Shown: positions 35,601 to 50,600 of the stretch, one piece after another | Layout: every line of letters begins with the position of its first letter | Numbering within the stretch: position 1 is the stretch's first letter | Source: Acanthopleura granulata | Lineage: Eukaryota > Mollusca > Polyplacophora > Chitonida > Chitonidae | DNA length: 64,000 nucleotides | Direction: 5' to 3' | Assembly (NCBI GenBank): GCA_016165875.1 | Contig: JABBOT010000004.1 | Span: 2,914,001-2,978,000 of the forward strand | Program-made: the position numbers and the translations under genes | The notes under the pieces: generated by a model | Databases searched by the model: none | What the model was told of the DNA's origin: nothing | The model's input: only the letters and a program-made list of their open reading frames with translations

Positions 35601-38600
35601 ACGCTGTCACAGAAAATCAAATATGGAGGCCACTCTGTGGCGAACACATGTTCAACTCAGGAAGCAATGAATGGTTTTCGATGTAATAGGAACATTCAAA
35701 ACCAATTAAAATAAACAAACATTTTGAAGACTCGTTAAAAGAACCAAACTTCCGTTCGCAGCACATTGAAGGTTGGGTGTTATATTTATTTATTTTATTT
35801 AACTGTATAATCTAAATAATTATATAAAGGAATGAAACTATGTCTTATGGTAGCACCAATAGCTCTTAAACACCACCTCATCACCAGTGACGTTGTCACA
35901 TAAATTCACCAGAACCATGAATTCAAACCCAGAAATAATGATTAGTTTTCGAAGTGAAGAGGATATTCAAAACCAAATAAAAAGACACTGATAAAATTAG
36001 TTAGCACAACCAAACTCTGTTAAAAATAGAACCCCAATGTTTTCCTGAATATATAATCTGAATAATTGTATGTAAACATATAAAACTATATTTTAAGACA
36101 GAGGACAAAAGCTTCCAGAAAATGACAGCTTCTCTGCGAAATAAATATAAAATCCACTGTGTAAAATCTAAGCACAACGTGAGCTAAAGCTCCACAGTCA
36201 GCTTGGATATGTTTGGAATTACATCCAACACACTAGGGAGCAATGCTGCCATCCAGGATAAAATTATGAGCTACATGATAATGCCCAACACGGCACATCG
36301 TTAAAACTATATGGTCTCGTCTAGCCATTCCACGAGTTTAAGAATCAAAGTCGGTGACAGAGTGAATTTCATGCAATTTGGTGTGGGTCTAGTGAACGTG
36401 AGTGTTATCACAATACCAAAGGCCAAGAATATATTTAAATATGCAATATTTGAAGTATTAAGGGCAGCTTTAGCCCCCCTGCCAACAACCGTGTTTCCAT
36501 GTGTACCAGTATCACTTGGCAGCCAACAAAATATAACATCCTTATCTATTTTTATTTACTTCCTACGTTAGGTTAAAATTTCGAAAATTAACGGACTTTT
36601 AAATTTATCATTCTCTATTGACAAGATGTAGGAGAGAGAGTCACTTTATATCATAGCCCGGGAAGACACATATAAGGCCAGGAGTATATTAGCAACTGCT
36701 TCGGCCGAAAAGATTGGAAGCTGCAAACGGAAGACGAAGAGAAGCAAACGGTTGTTCTAAGACAGCCGCTGATGCAACTCCGTCCCCGTCTTTCGACATA
36801 TCAGTCCATACAAATTTATAACCCCGAGAATTAGTCTTACTTTCAGCAAAAAATTCTTGGATCGCAAGAGTATTTGTATCTGATGTTTATATACATCAAA
36901 TATTAATCTTCCCTTTGAAAGAAGCCAGGGAGGTGACACATTAAAAGACACAGGAGCCTTGCCTATCTGGATGTTAGCTCTCACAACACGCTCAAACTCG
37001 AAGGCTGAACGAGTGGATCTTCTCAGGACATATATTAAATTTATCTACATATGATTTATAAAAATACTGACGTAGGAAGGGTTTGTTGGTTGAGTTTACG
37101 CTCTCGCAGCACATTGAAGGTTGGGTGTTATACTTATTTATTTATTTGATTGGTATTTTAGGCCGTACTCAAGAATGTTTCATTAATACGACGGCGGCCA
37201 GCCTAATCGTGGGAGGAAACCGGTCAGAGCTCAGCGGAAACCCACGACCATCGGCAACTGGGTGTTATTCGCCCGTGATGCAATAACATAAGCCTCTACG
37301 TCCAAGCTCTCCACTGGCGACGTACTGAAAGCACCAAGACTGAGCCTAAAATCTGGATAATGAACAGCATCCAACACTCTAAGGTACGATTTCCTTAAGG
37401 AACTTTAAACGATGGACCATAGTGCAATTTAGATCTCTTCAGACATTTTATAACCGGATAGGTTTGCACTCAAGTCGATGCTAGACATGATAGTAATTAT
37501 GTAGAGAACCTCTGTGCATTTGCGTATAAGCAGTATTACATGGGGTATAAAGTATACTTTTATATCAAATATTACCCCTAGAAAGCAGCGTATTTACCCA
37601 GGAGCCTCTCAGGAAAGCGGTCGCTGTAAACTCAAGTCCAACTCATGCTGGCTTCCTCTCCGGCCATACGTGGGGAATTCTGCCAGCGGATGGTCATGGC
37701 TTCACCCCAGGCTCTGCCCGGTTCCCTATCACCACAATTCTGACCACCGTCGTATAGGTGAGCTTAAGTACGGCGTAAAAGACCAGTCATATAAATACAC
37801 CTAGAAATTCACTTTCTCCAACAATCTTTACTTATCCACCATCAAATTCTAAGTGAAGTTTCCGTTTACTACAAAAACGCGTACCGACGTTTAACAACGG
37901 TTGTAAAAAATCTAAAATGTTTGCAAACAGATCATTTCTCGGCTTCAAAGCTGCAGATACATTTCGATTTTATTCATCTTTTTAGCATGGTAGCATATTA
38001 GGAAATCTTCAACATATAAAGGGCCCTCTGCTCTGGATCATAAAGTTTTACATAAGCTATTAATTTCTATGCTGAACAGTGCAGGCGATAGAATACTGCC
38101 GTGGAATACACTGATTTCTTGCTTGAAAGGGTCAGAAAGCTCACAATTAGATAAAAATCCAGATATAAATAACGGAAGGCAACCGTTTAAACCCATATCT
38201 GAAAGGTCTTTCAGAATACCATATTTCCAGTTATAAGATCAAAAAATATCGATACCACATGTCCATTATTTATAAATACCATCAAGAATAAATGTTTCGA
38301 AGGTAACTTTAAGCAGATCTACCTTGACGAACACAACATCGTAAGCCCTATATTTCATAATAAATTGTTGATTTCTAAAATCCATACATCATTTTTCATG
38401 CTTTCCGTAGTCTTACGGAAGAGCTATGGGACGATAGTTAGAAGGATCGGTTTCGGAACGAGGATGATAAACGCCTCCCTCCATGACGGCGGGATATCAC
38501 TTAACATTCAGGATAACTGGTAAGTCCCAGAGAGTGTCAGATGGCTTAGATTGGGTCGGTTTGACCAAAAAAAATCTAGTCAGTTTTGACCCAAACATTT

Positions 38601-41600
38601 TGGGTATAGATATGATGTACCCCCAAAAAACCTCGTCGAACTGCCCCGACCCAAACCATTATAAGGTCGCCTCAGCCCAAAACCATTAGGTTCCCACTGT
38701 ATAAACAACTTTACACGGTAGATACTGCCAGCTTAATTTCTGCAACACAACACCAAAGTGAAATTAAACAAGGAGTGATTTTTTTTCATAGAGGATCACA
38801 AGGCATAAATATACCAGAAGATAGAAAAAAAGACCGTGAACGAGTGTCAATGAACCTTGATTTTGATAATCGTACAGCATACAATACACACAAACGCCAG
38901 TATATTCAGAGGGTAAAGCAAATAATCTGATACATTTTAATGACCAAGACTGCACACTGACTGTAACCTGTGAGACGCGTTATTCTTCTTTTATATATAC
39001 AATTCACGATATCATTAAGCAGTTATGTAAAACAATGAGCAATAAGAACCAAGAAAGTCGAGAAACGTGCCAAACCCATGCACAGATCCGGCGGAGTTTT
39101 AAACTTGTTCTTATGTTTTACACAGCTTAACAGCATACACAAACAAAACTATTTTACATAAAAAAGACAATATTCAAACCAGTTACACACCAAATAAAAG
39201 TGTTAATGAAATAACGCATGTCTGTAACACTTTACTAACATGTTAATGTGTAAAATAAATGCGGATCATGTAGGCCTATACGGTAAAGTATCAACTAAAG
39301 GTAAGTGTAAAAAGATATTCCACGTAAAGTAGAACTATGGTAATTCTATCCTGTATCATATATTAGGCGTTGATTTGATTTCAAAATATACCTCTACAAA
39401 CAGATAAACATTTCGTCAATAACGAGTTGAAATGTTAATAACGAGAATGATACACCAAATCCAGTGTGTGAATAGTTTACTAATGCGTCAAATCAGTAAT
39501 ATTGGTGTTGATATAATAACACATAGCTGTTAATGCGTTAACATACGTGTTAATTACAACAGAGAGAAATTCAAAACTTTGGTAATATATGATACAAGGG
39601 TAGATTTATCTAATTATCATTTAATTATTTCTTTAATATCGTTTTACACTGACATTTAGTTGATATTTTACTGTGCAGGCCTACATTGTCAGCATTTATT
39701 TTAACGCATGAACACATCAACATGTTAGTAAAGTGTTACAGATAAGTGTTAATATAACACTTATATCTGTATTGTATTACACAGAAACCAACAGCCAATG
39801 AAATTCACAAAGTTCTTTAAATGTTCAAAACTTACTTAAGTACTGGGTTAATTTTAGAACTTGATCTGAGGTCTCTCACGCACACTGCAACTGGTAAGTT
39901 TTAAAATTCTCCTCTAATTAGACTTCAAGGTATGAGGAAATTACAGTAAGTCTGAATCAAGGGCCAATCAGAATCAAGGAAATCGTTAAATATACAAAAC
40001 TTATGTTTGAATCCGGTTGGTTTTTTAACCTTCATCTGAGATGACACAAAATTAACCAACATACGAAATTGTACTAAATACCAACTATATTTACAGCTGT
40101 TATTTCATGAAAACCGGGGACCAATAAAAGTCATGAACTTCAAATATACAAAACTTATGCATGGAGTGAGGTGACATTCTAACTTTATCTGAGGTCTCAC
40201 AAACTCACTGTAACTTGTGGGTTTCGTGATCCTCAGTATAGTGAAAAAAGTCCATCGCAGAGCCTCAGTCTTTATTTCCGTTTTAATCAGTGTAAAAAAT
40301 GCCAACAAAATAATGAAGATCATATGCGGAATCAGCACGAAATTGCCTGTCAGATGATGCCCACTTTCTAAAAATGTGTTCTGTTTGTTTAGATGCTCTG
40401 TTTACTCCCAGTGCTTTGTTTATTCAAAGGCAAGGCAAAAATGGAAAAATGCTTAAAACCAAGTGTTGTAAGAAAAATTTTCATATAAATTTGTTTACCA
40501 CTATTGCTGAAAACTTCTTCAACTCTACATTTGAGTATAGCTTGTGAGATCGTCATCACTAATTAAACCAAAGAATTAAATAAGACATATGAAAGCATAA
40601 AGCACAAGTGAATGCAATCACTGATGGAAGCAATTGATCGGCCAATGTAATTGCCAGAAATTTCGAATAACAAACTAGTAACATTTTCGATATCAGAAAC
40701 GTTGTGCACCATATATTACTTACAATGCCGATAAGAAATGTTATATTCAAGCGTCATCTTACTGGACACGCCAGGAATGGAGCATGACCATTACTAACTG
40801 CTGCGTGCAGAACAATATACAAATATGAGTGACAAAGTAAATAAAGCAATAAAGGTATTGAAAAACAAGTGTGATGCAAACTCAATCAATCAATTCATTC
40901 TTAACTGTTGGCACGACATTGTAATATGAATGAAATGTTAGGAGTTTTCAGTTTTGACTGGATAAAGCCAGAGTACATCACCTATTTTTGGAAAGTAACA
41001 GTATGATGAACAGTCCCCTTTATGACATGTTACGAATGTCATACCAATAAAATACGAGTGGTCTTAAATTGCTATTGAGCCACACACACGGTCCGACCCT
41101 GATAGTTTATAAGTAATTGCTAACAGGGCCTCGAGAATAAACCCCTATATGCAGTATAATCTATGTGCGCGGGGGTGTGAAAAGTCACCTTACCCCATCC
41201 ACCGAAGGCAAGTTAATTCAAACATTGAGCAACATGTCTGACACGGGTAGTTCATCGCTTATTGCTACCAAGGTCTCAGGAACAAATGGCTAAATGTTCG
41301 ATAATCTACATGTGCAGGATCTCTGGAAACCTCTCCCACCTCTGTCAGGGCAAGATAATCCACGCCTCAATTCCCTCACCTCTTGCTGTTTTACAATCTA
41401 TGTAAATTAATGGAGACACCATATTAATTCACTTGAGTAAGATCAATGAAATTAAGCGAAGCTATGTTCGATGAATGAATCACCCAGTGATGGATCCAGA
41501 CATTTATAATGATATTTTTTATTTTTTGAATGAATCAATCAAATGATATTAAAACAAAATACTGAAAATTAATCAAATCAAACGGGCCAACTGAAGCTTG

Positions 41601-44600
41601 AAACATTGTATACATCACATTTCATTTGAATCTTTCACAGCAAATAAGTCTGAAAATTGACGAAATTAACAAACTGTTATGTCAGAATGATTTAGAGTTT
41701 AACCTCATTTTATGGGGTTTTTTTTTTAAATTCTTTGATTAAAGTCTTCTGATTCACACAATGAAAACCTGTGTCCCACACTGTCAGCCTGTGGTTTTTC
41801 TATTACTTAAATCATCAAATCATTACTCTTTCTGTCTTGACCAGAATTGCTGACCATTTCTATTTTTTGTCTTTTCACGTTTGAAAAAGTGTTCTTAATG
41901 AAGTATTAAAATGCCTAATTTCATACATGTACCTTGACAAGCATTTTCGGAAAGCTGATGTGTTTGGTTTGCCGCCATGGAAGAACCTTTGAATGGATAC
42001 AATGTCTTTGTTATTATACTCAAATTCTGATAAATGTCATTTGCAATGCCAGTCTGAAATTAACAAAGATAAGTACCTTGCATTAGCCAGTTGTAGGAAA
42101 TGTTGCATAGATCTAGAGATTCTTCAGATATAATAATATACCTCTGTTGTACAGAAGCTTGTCATTTAGAATCAAGAATAAACATAGCTAAACAGGTTGG
42201 GCTTGAATTAATAACTGCCTTTTTCTCATAAGTGACAACAAGTGTAAAGCTATCCTGTATAAGAGAAAAAAATTTAACTGCAGAACAATTTGAATTTGGA
42301 GAGAAAGTAGTAAGTTTTTGAGTACAAACAATGTGCAAAGTGTTTTTTAAAACATATGTATTTTCACTTGATTACACAGTAAACCATTATGTTATATATA
42401 CAATATAAAGTTTTGTTAAAGTGCAAAAATATATTTTAACATGAAATTATATCAGTAATGAAGCTGGCAAGAAATTATTCACAAAACTGTATACACAGAA
42501 CAGAGCACAGAGGTTATTTATTCATAGTTTCTAACATTCTGGATCCTCACAGGGAGCAAGAGGCCTACCTCGCCTGGGTTAAACTGGTTTTGTTCATACC
42601 TAATACTATCCTCAAGTGACCACACGGAGTGCTGATGATTGGACTCAGTGCAAAACCATGAATTGATTATTTCTTAAAATGAGTGCCTAGAAGACTAAAA
42701 TTAGTTTGTTTTTAAAGTGCAACATTACATGTGATTTAATGTGAACCTATGGGAAAGAATCATGCGTTGAAAATTTCCTAGTTTAAAACACCTTTTCTTT
42801 TTTTTTCTTCACTTTTTAAAAGTGACATCGACACGAATCATAACAGTTTAAATTCTTACGGTTGATGTTGTTGCATTACATAGTCATTCGCAATTTTCGT
42901 GGTAGTATATCATTTCTTCCAATGATAACCTAACACGAACAATGCTCCTTCGTCCCGAGGACTGTTTACCATCTATTGCCTCCGGTTGTTTGTCTTGGGG
43001 ACAGTATAGATGAAAATTTCCACCGTATCGCGATTCACTAATTCAACTTCTGCACTTGTATACACCGCCATTTGCATGTAAGCCTCGTTCTACAAGTTTC
43101 ACGTATGCTTGTCTGACCTACCCGACACGAAACTGTAAAGATTCCGCCTGATGTTCAAGGCACCGATAAAACTTTTGATAAAAGTAAATTTTGCAAAGGT
43201 GATCACTGAATCGGTGACAATAAGCAGCTGATGATAACAGTTTGAAATGGACCCAGAGTATAATATTTTATTTTGTTTAATGTGTTTAATATAGCATATA
43301 TATAATATATATATACTTTTTAAGATGGCTAACTCAATTATTGGCCTAGCAATTATGTACAGCCAGCTTCACAAAGAAAGTGTATGGCTATCGACTAAAG
43401 TTTTTTATCTTAGATTTTGAATGTGAAAGCCTGACAACTTGAAATCATGTCATATCACGAGGTGACCAAGAGGAAGCTAACTGCTTTAAAAGTGTTATTT
43501 GTCCAATCTTTAAAACCTCTTTTTGGATTGAAGAAAAATATGAATATATCAGCTTCTTTCAGCACGTGAAAGTCTTTTTAAAGCTCACAACCCACAAAAA
43601 AAAGAGCCGTTGTTGTTGTTTTGCCCCTGACTGTCTGTGATGAGTGTTATATCGCTCCTTGTTTACAAGCTGTATCAATAACGAAAATGAAGAAGGAATT
43701 AACATCAAGGGATATTTTATCTTTGTCATAGGTTTTCAGGTGTGTTTTCCTGGATAATTTGTAAGTCCAAGAGAGTTTCGGGCCGGATGACCTGACACAA
43801 GATGTGTCCTGGCGGGACACACATTGACATTGTTCCAACCATACCGCAACTGTTAGCAAATTTTGGATACTTTCGGAGTTTTTACTGGTCACGTGGTTTG
43901 GCCAGTGAAATTCATGCGTTTTATTTGTTATTGGCCATGAGAATTACATTGATGCGGACCCATGTCTGCAAAACGCATGGTTTTCAACTTATTTCTAGAT
44001 ATCCACCACATTGGAGATATTTCATTAACTGTGTAGAGTGAAAACTGTTAAAGCTAGGATGATGGGACGTGTACCAGCCTATGACCTGCCCTTCATACGA
44101 CGCCTGAATAGATGTGAGCAACGATCAATAGTATTGCCAGCAGATTTTTGAACAATGTTATCTTTCACTTTGCAGAGTGCAAGTTTTTTCTTAGCCAAAA
44201 GTGACATTTTGATCCCCCTCTCCCCCGCTTCGCCGAACCCTCCTCATTTTCGCTTTCCTCCTCTGATCCATAATCCATAATCAATAATTTGACTGATCCA
44301 TCCATAATCATTTGGATTATTATTGTTTGCTCACTTATCACAATGTCTCAAACAGTCCCAAAGGGAAGGAAACAAAGCCTGGCGATCAAGCTCCTGCAAT
44401 TATTAAAAGTTTTGAAACTGTTTGTTTTTGACTGCTTACATGGTTTGGCCGCCATTTTGAATATTAACAGACAAGCTCTTTACAACTCACGCAGAATTTT
44501 TATTTACTGTTGTTACATATGAGGGCCCGCTTCCAATGTAAAAAAAAAAGTTTGGAATTTCCAAAGCAAAATTAAAGCTGTTGCCTTGGGCAATACAATG

Positions 44601-47600
44601 CTGGTGGTGCAGGTGAAATTACGGTAGTTAAAAAAACTTCGCTCACTCGAGGTTTTAGTCGAATTACAAGAAACAGCAAGCCACTAACCTGAAGTCCATA
44701 AAAATATTATACAGAGTCCTCTTTTCGACTCAAATCACAACTCTTAAACAAGTCGCGATTCGAGAAAGAGATAAGGATTTAGATGACTTGTCGAAGGAAG
44801 GTAATGTGCGGAATTCATATCTCAACGTGTAATCAAACTAAAATGATTTGCCACAAGAATGGTATGACTGAACACCTACATTTGATGGTGTCACTGTACT
44901 CTACAGACCTCTACATACACAACCCTAAAAGGTGTTCTATATGTCAGAGATTGGGTCATGGGAAGGACCAGTCTTGGAATGGACTAATCTGGTTCGGTGT
45001 TCGCGGGACGGTGATTAGGGCTTCGACTGTCAGAACTTAGTTGAGTTTTGTAATTGCAGAGAAGCTCACGTGACATCTTCTCGCGACGGCCCATTTTCTC
45101 AGTGGGAGAAACACATTAACAGAATTACCAAATTTAAAAGTAACATTTCTCATCAGAAAATCGGGAAAAAATAGTTTTTGCTTAATCCGTTGTAGACTTC
45201 CTGTCCCAATTTGGGGAAGAAAGTGTCCACCTCTGTTGACACCCGGACTACAACGACTTTGTCCATTGGCAGACTTACTAATGTCCTCGGATAAGACATC
45301 TAAATCGCCTGATAAAAGTTCTACAACCATGCAGACGTCAACAAGCCCTAAAAAGTATTCACCAATACAATACAACAAAGCTGACGCAAAATCAAAATCT
45401 ACCAAGCCATGTGGCCCAAAAAAATGCTGTCGACCTGGGTTAAAACTTACATCCCGTATACGTCTTTCCTTAGAATATCTACATAAGACAAAATATTTTA
45501 AATCAATTCAGTTCAATTTTCGATATCTTAAGGTAAATTTTATTGAAATAACACAGATGGTTCAGTCTAAAAGAAATCAAAGTGATCTGATAAAATTACA
45601 ATTCTTCAAAAATTTCTTTGTACCGTGACTATTCTGATGAGGAAGAGCGAATCTGTCGACGCATCTCAATCTTCATTAAAAATAATACTAGAAAATGTGT
45701 TTGTTAATGACAAACAGAGCGGGGGCCCCCATTTTCCATAACTCTGTGAACAGGCAGGTTGTGTTTTTTATTTCAGTAACTTTATACAATAAGGAAACAG
45801 AATCTGCCAGCATTACCAAAGTTTTGCAATCTGCAGCATTTTGACTATTAACATTACCTCCTAAAGATTAGAAGAAAGGCTTTGTATAAACACAAAACAA
45901 AATTGAATATTTCTTAACACATAAAACTAATTAGGAGAAGTAACCACCCGTGAGAAATACTTGTGTTTCACATAATTATCTATGTAAGCAGTGCTCCCTA
46001 AAATTTGAAATAAAGGTTTACAAAGAATCGTGGTAACAAGATATTTTACACATGAACGAGCTTTCAGTGACAGTTACCCTTCACCTCAGTTTTCAAAGGC
46101 ACGAAACAAGTCTCCAAGGTCTGTATGTCATATAATGAAATAACAAACCATAATGGACATGCACATATACTATCTAAGTAACAAAATCAAAAACAGAGGA
46201 AATTAAAAACAAAACAGCTTTTCGTCAAAAGTTTTAACTTTTGACACCGACCTTTCGACCGACCTTCGTCAGAAATCATACAGTATGTAACGTTAATGTA
46301 ACGATGACAGACACCAAGTTTCGAAACAACCCTTTTTCAGAAACCTGGTAGCAAGATTTTTAGCCTGTGGACGACCTTACAGGGACTTTGACATCGTTAT
46401 GATAAGCGTGGGACACATTCCTCCGTTCCACAAGTCACGAAATGAAATGAAAGGGCATTAATACAATTTTGAAAAAAGCAATTCTTTCGTCAGAAGCTTC
46501 AGCTCCTGCTGGACCTTGACCTTTGAACAGGTTTTTATCAAAACTCATTCAGTTCACAGCCTTGGTATAGCAATGATGTATTCCAGGTTTGACGAAGTCT
46601 TAATGAGTGGATTTTCTCAGAAATTTGGTAAATGGTTTTTACCTCATGAGATAACCTTTCGGTGACCTTGAAATTTGACCTCATTACCATACGCTTACCA
46701 TATTACTTTTGAGAAGTCGTGTGAGACTGACATCACTTCAGGAACTCTTCTGGTGTCAAGCATTCAAATCTGTCTCTCAAAAAGGTAGCTGACAGCAGTT
46801 TATTTTATTAGATGGTGACCCGAATGGGCAGCGAAGAGCAAGCTTATCCAAACCCTGGCAGGCAACAGGAGGAAAACCTGCAACAGGCCTAGCAAGTCTG
46901 TATGGATGTTATAAAGTCTTTGGACTGAAAACCATTCCGAAAATCTTACCTTTTCACCAGTTCTGATAATACGATATTGATGTAAAGGAGAGAACAAAAA
47001 TAATTTTATTAAAAAACCTGCAGAAAAAAAATATTGATTACAGATAAAATCTGTTCAAGCGCCGTATAGTGGACTGATCATTGATACAATCTGGTACAGG
47101 TCATCATTCTAACTATAATAGCTTTCATTGTATGGGGCTAAATGTAATGTCTTCAAAGTCGCGGATATCTGGAAATAAATTGAAAACGACGCATTTTGCA
47201 GACATGGGACATGCACTAATGAACTTGGTATGGAAAATTACATATAAAACGGCCGTTATGTTGATTTTTCCCTGCATTTTTTCCCACTTTCCCCAGAAAT
47301 CTTGAAACTCCCGGTAACGTAATAGCCATGTTTGGAGTGAGCACACTAAGTTAGATCAAACTGGATACAATTTGTGTCCTGATATGATAAACTTGCGAAG
47401 AAAATGGGAGAAACTGAAAAATAGGTCACGTGGCCAATCGAAAATGGCGACAGAGGACATTTGCCATCAGAATTCAAAACTTTTCACAAGGATTAGGACT
47501 TTCTATGTAGTAACAGTATATAAAATTTCAGTCTGAGTAGTCAAGCGGTTTTTGATAAGAAGATTTTAGTAAGGTTTTTTTACAAAATTCAAAATAGCCG

Positions 47601-50600
47601 CCAAACCCCTTGACCCGTCAAAACTCCGAAAGTCTCAAAAGTTTTCTTACATATGTCAAATGTGATGACAACACAGCGCTTTGAATTATTTTAGACCAGT
47701 GATGTCTGATAAATTGTACTTAACATCGCTGTGATGCTTGTTTTACCTAATTCTGCTTAAGCCATGGTGCCAGAAGGCGTGTAAGTGGTTACTTCTAAAA
47801 CACTTCCATAAACAGAATATAACCCTAACTGGGCAAACTGACAAGAGACTGGATTTCACCGATAACCTGTGACCATTCGTCAACTAGCAGCCTGTCATCG
47901 CTGCTCTGGTTTTATTCTCCATGCTGTAGTCTTTCATATTCTAACTATTGCAGCATCTTTGCTGTCTTCGGCAGTTTTTGAACTACTCGAGTTCGAAATC
48001 TACGAACATAGATTTCCAATAGCGATCCAAACAATTTCAGTAAGCCCTGCCAGTAAGAGTTTCACTCAGCCTTATACCTTGCTTATAACAATTGTTCAAG
48101 TCATATGGATTGCTCAGTCCTGTTATGATCTCGGAAATCCAAAAACTTTGGAATGGTCACGGAATCCAGATCTAGTTTGGATCTGATGATCATTCAGTGG
48201 AATCATTCAGGTTCTAGTTTCACATTTACGTTTGGGAATCATTCAGTCTCTGGAGAATTTATTTATTTATTTATTTGATTGATGTTTCACTTATACGACG
48301 GCGGCCTGCACTATGGTGGGAGGAAACCGGGCAGAGCCCGAGGGAAACCGACGACCATCCGAAGGTTGCTGGCAGACTTCCCCACGTACGGCCGGAGAGG
48401 AAGCCAGCATGAGCTGGACTGGAACTCTGGAGAATTAGGAAATTTTAATACATTCTGCAGCGGAATTCATAGTTATGTATATATGTTTTAAGGCCGGAGT
48501 TGTGTTTCTCATTGGAATATATTTATCATTTCAGTTACCAGCTGAAATTCAGTGTGAACCTTATTTTTTAATAGTCCGATTTCCACTGGGACATAACCAA
48601 CATTAACTGATGAGTCTAGCAACCTGGAGCGTTAACGATGAGGGCAATTATACCCCTCGGATTATACCATCGTCCAGAATAGGATTCAGAGATTCTTTGT
48701 AGTTTCTCTGACATATGGTGTCCAGTAATTTGCTTTTCTAAACAAAATCCATTAAAGTTTCTCTGCCAACAGCTGCTATACAGCAGCATTTAGTTACTTC
48801 TACTTTTTCCCATAGATTCGAGTAACAGAAAAATCCGCTACAATAGTAAGATATGTATATATTTAGAGAGAGATGAAGAAAAGAATGTTAATACTAATCG
48901 TTAGAATATTTAGAATAAAACAAAAATACAGTCGGGGGCCTCCGTGGCTCGCTAGCTCGGTTAGCTCGCTATCGCAGCACAATAACCTGAAGCCTCCCTC
49001 TTGTGCGGTCGCTGTGAGTTCAAGACCATCTAATACTAGCTTCTACTCCGGCCGTACATGGGAAGGTCTGCCAGCAACCTGCGGATGGTCGTGGGTTTCC
49101 CCCGGGCACTGCCCGGTTTCCTCCCACCATACTGCTGGCCGCCGTCGTATAAGTGAAATATTCTTGAGTACGGCGTAAAACACCAATCAAATAAATAAAT
49201 AAATAATACAGTCCAGTAGGTGTAATAAATATGGCATTCTAACACAGTATATAACAATGTATGTTTAATTAACAGGTATGGGAATGATTGAGATCTATGA
49301 TATCCGATGGTTCCGATTCAGGCCTTGTTGATACTTTTTAATAAACAATGTTTCTTTAACATCTAACACCTAGTTTCCACCCTAAACTTTGTCAACTAGA
49401 AAAACGTCGAAAGTCCGTGTTAACGATTTAAAATATGTCCTAATATGTCCACTAACAGGAGGAAAGGAGTGTTTTGTATTGCAAATTTGTCGCCCGTGCA
49501 TGGCTAGCTGAGATGTTAAAATCTGTTGTGTCACAAATGTATTGTGTACCAAGCTCAGGACATATTACAACATATTTAGATTCTTATGACATATTCAAAC
49601 TGTTCTAATAAATTGAACACTTCGACATTCTAATATATGAATGTATACCCCGCATCTGGGTTCGTTACCTGTGCTTTTTTGCGCATTGCACACACACAAT
49701 TAGTTTTATACATATATTTTATATATCTGTTTTGTCTCCACGCATGTAACTAATACTGTTCACCGTTGTAATTTCTTTGAATAATATTTTGTCGGATTTT
49801 CTGGTGTCAGACAGTTTATAAACCATTTTGTTAGATACTTGCTCTCCAGTAATGGTGAAGGCTTACGCGTCATCTGGACAGTACATACCACCGTTTTACC
49901 ATATGCTATAAATTTCGATGTTTAACTTATAAACACTTTTATGCTTCAGATATTAAACACTTGGACATTATAGCGTTATAGTATATGGCTATATACATGT
50001 TTTAGACACTTTTTTGTTCATTAAACACGCCTGTTTGAAGTTTGAAACCAACTCATCCATTAAACACGTGGGACGATGGTAGTTACTGTTATTACTGTTA
50101 TGGCCCTTATTTTTTCGGACTTTCTTTTACTGCCCAGAATATTACAACGTCCGCACCTGGTTAACTCCTTTTTTGTGTATTCCTCTAATAATGTCTAGTC
50201 AAAGAAATTCAAACGTTATTAATTTTTGAAATCCTCACGAAACAAATAGTTATATCTAAACATCAGCACAAAATGTGACATAAATGCATGCAGGCCTTTG
50301 GGTCTGTGCCGATTCTGTACATTTTAGTTACATATTTGCTTATTGCTTATATAAAGTTCAAAGAGAAGAAATAAACAAATCCATAAAATAAACATTATTT
50401 TATTTACTATTAATGAGTTCAGCGTTAGAAACATATTTCATTCAGAGGAATGTTTTGGCATTGTCAATTCCCTAAGTTTGAAACCAACTCACCTACCTTA
50501 ATGGGAACACACGTCAGCACCAAAAGCAAGTCAGCGGTAGCCAATCCCAGCAAAAAGGTATTAGTGATGTTGTTCATACGCCGATACCTTGTTACTGAGA

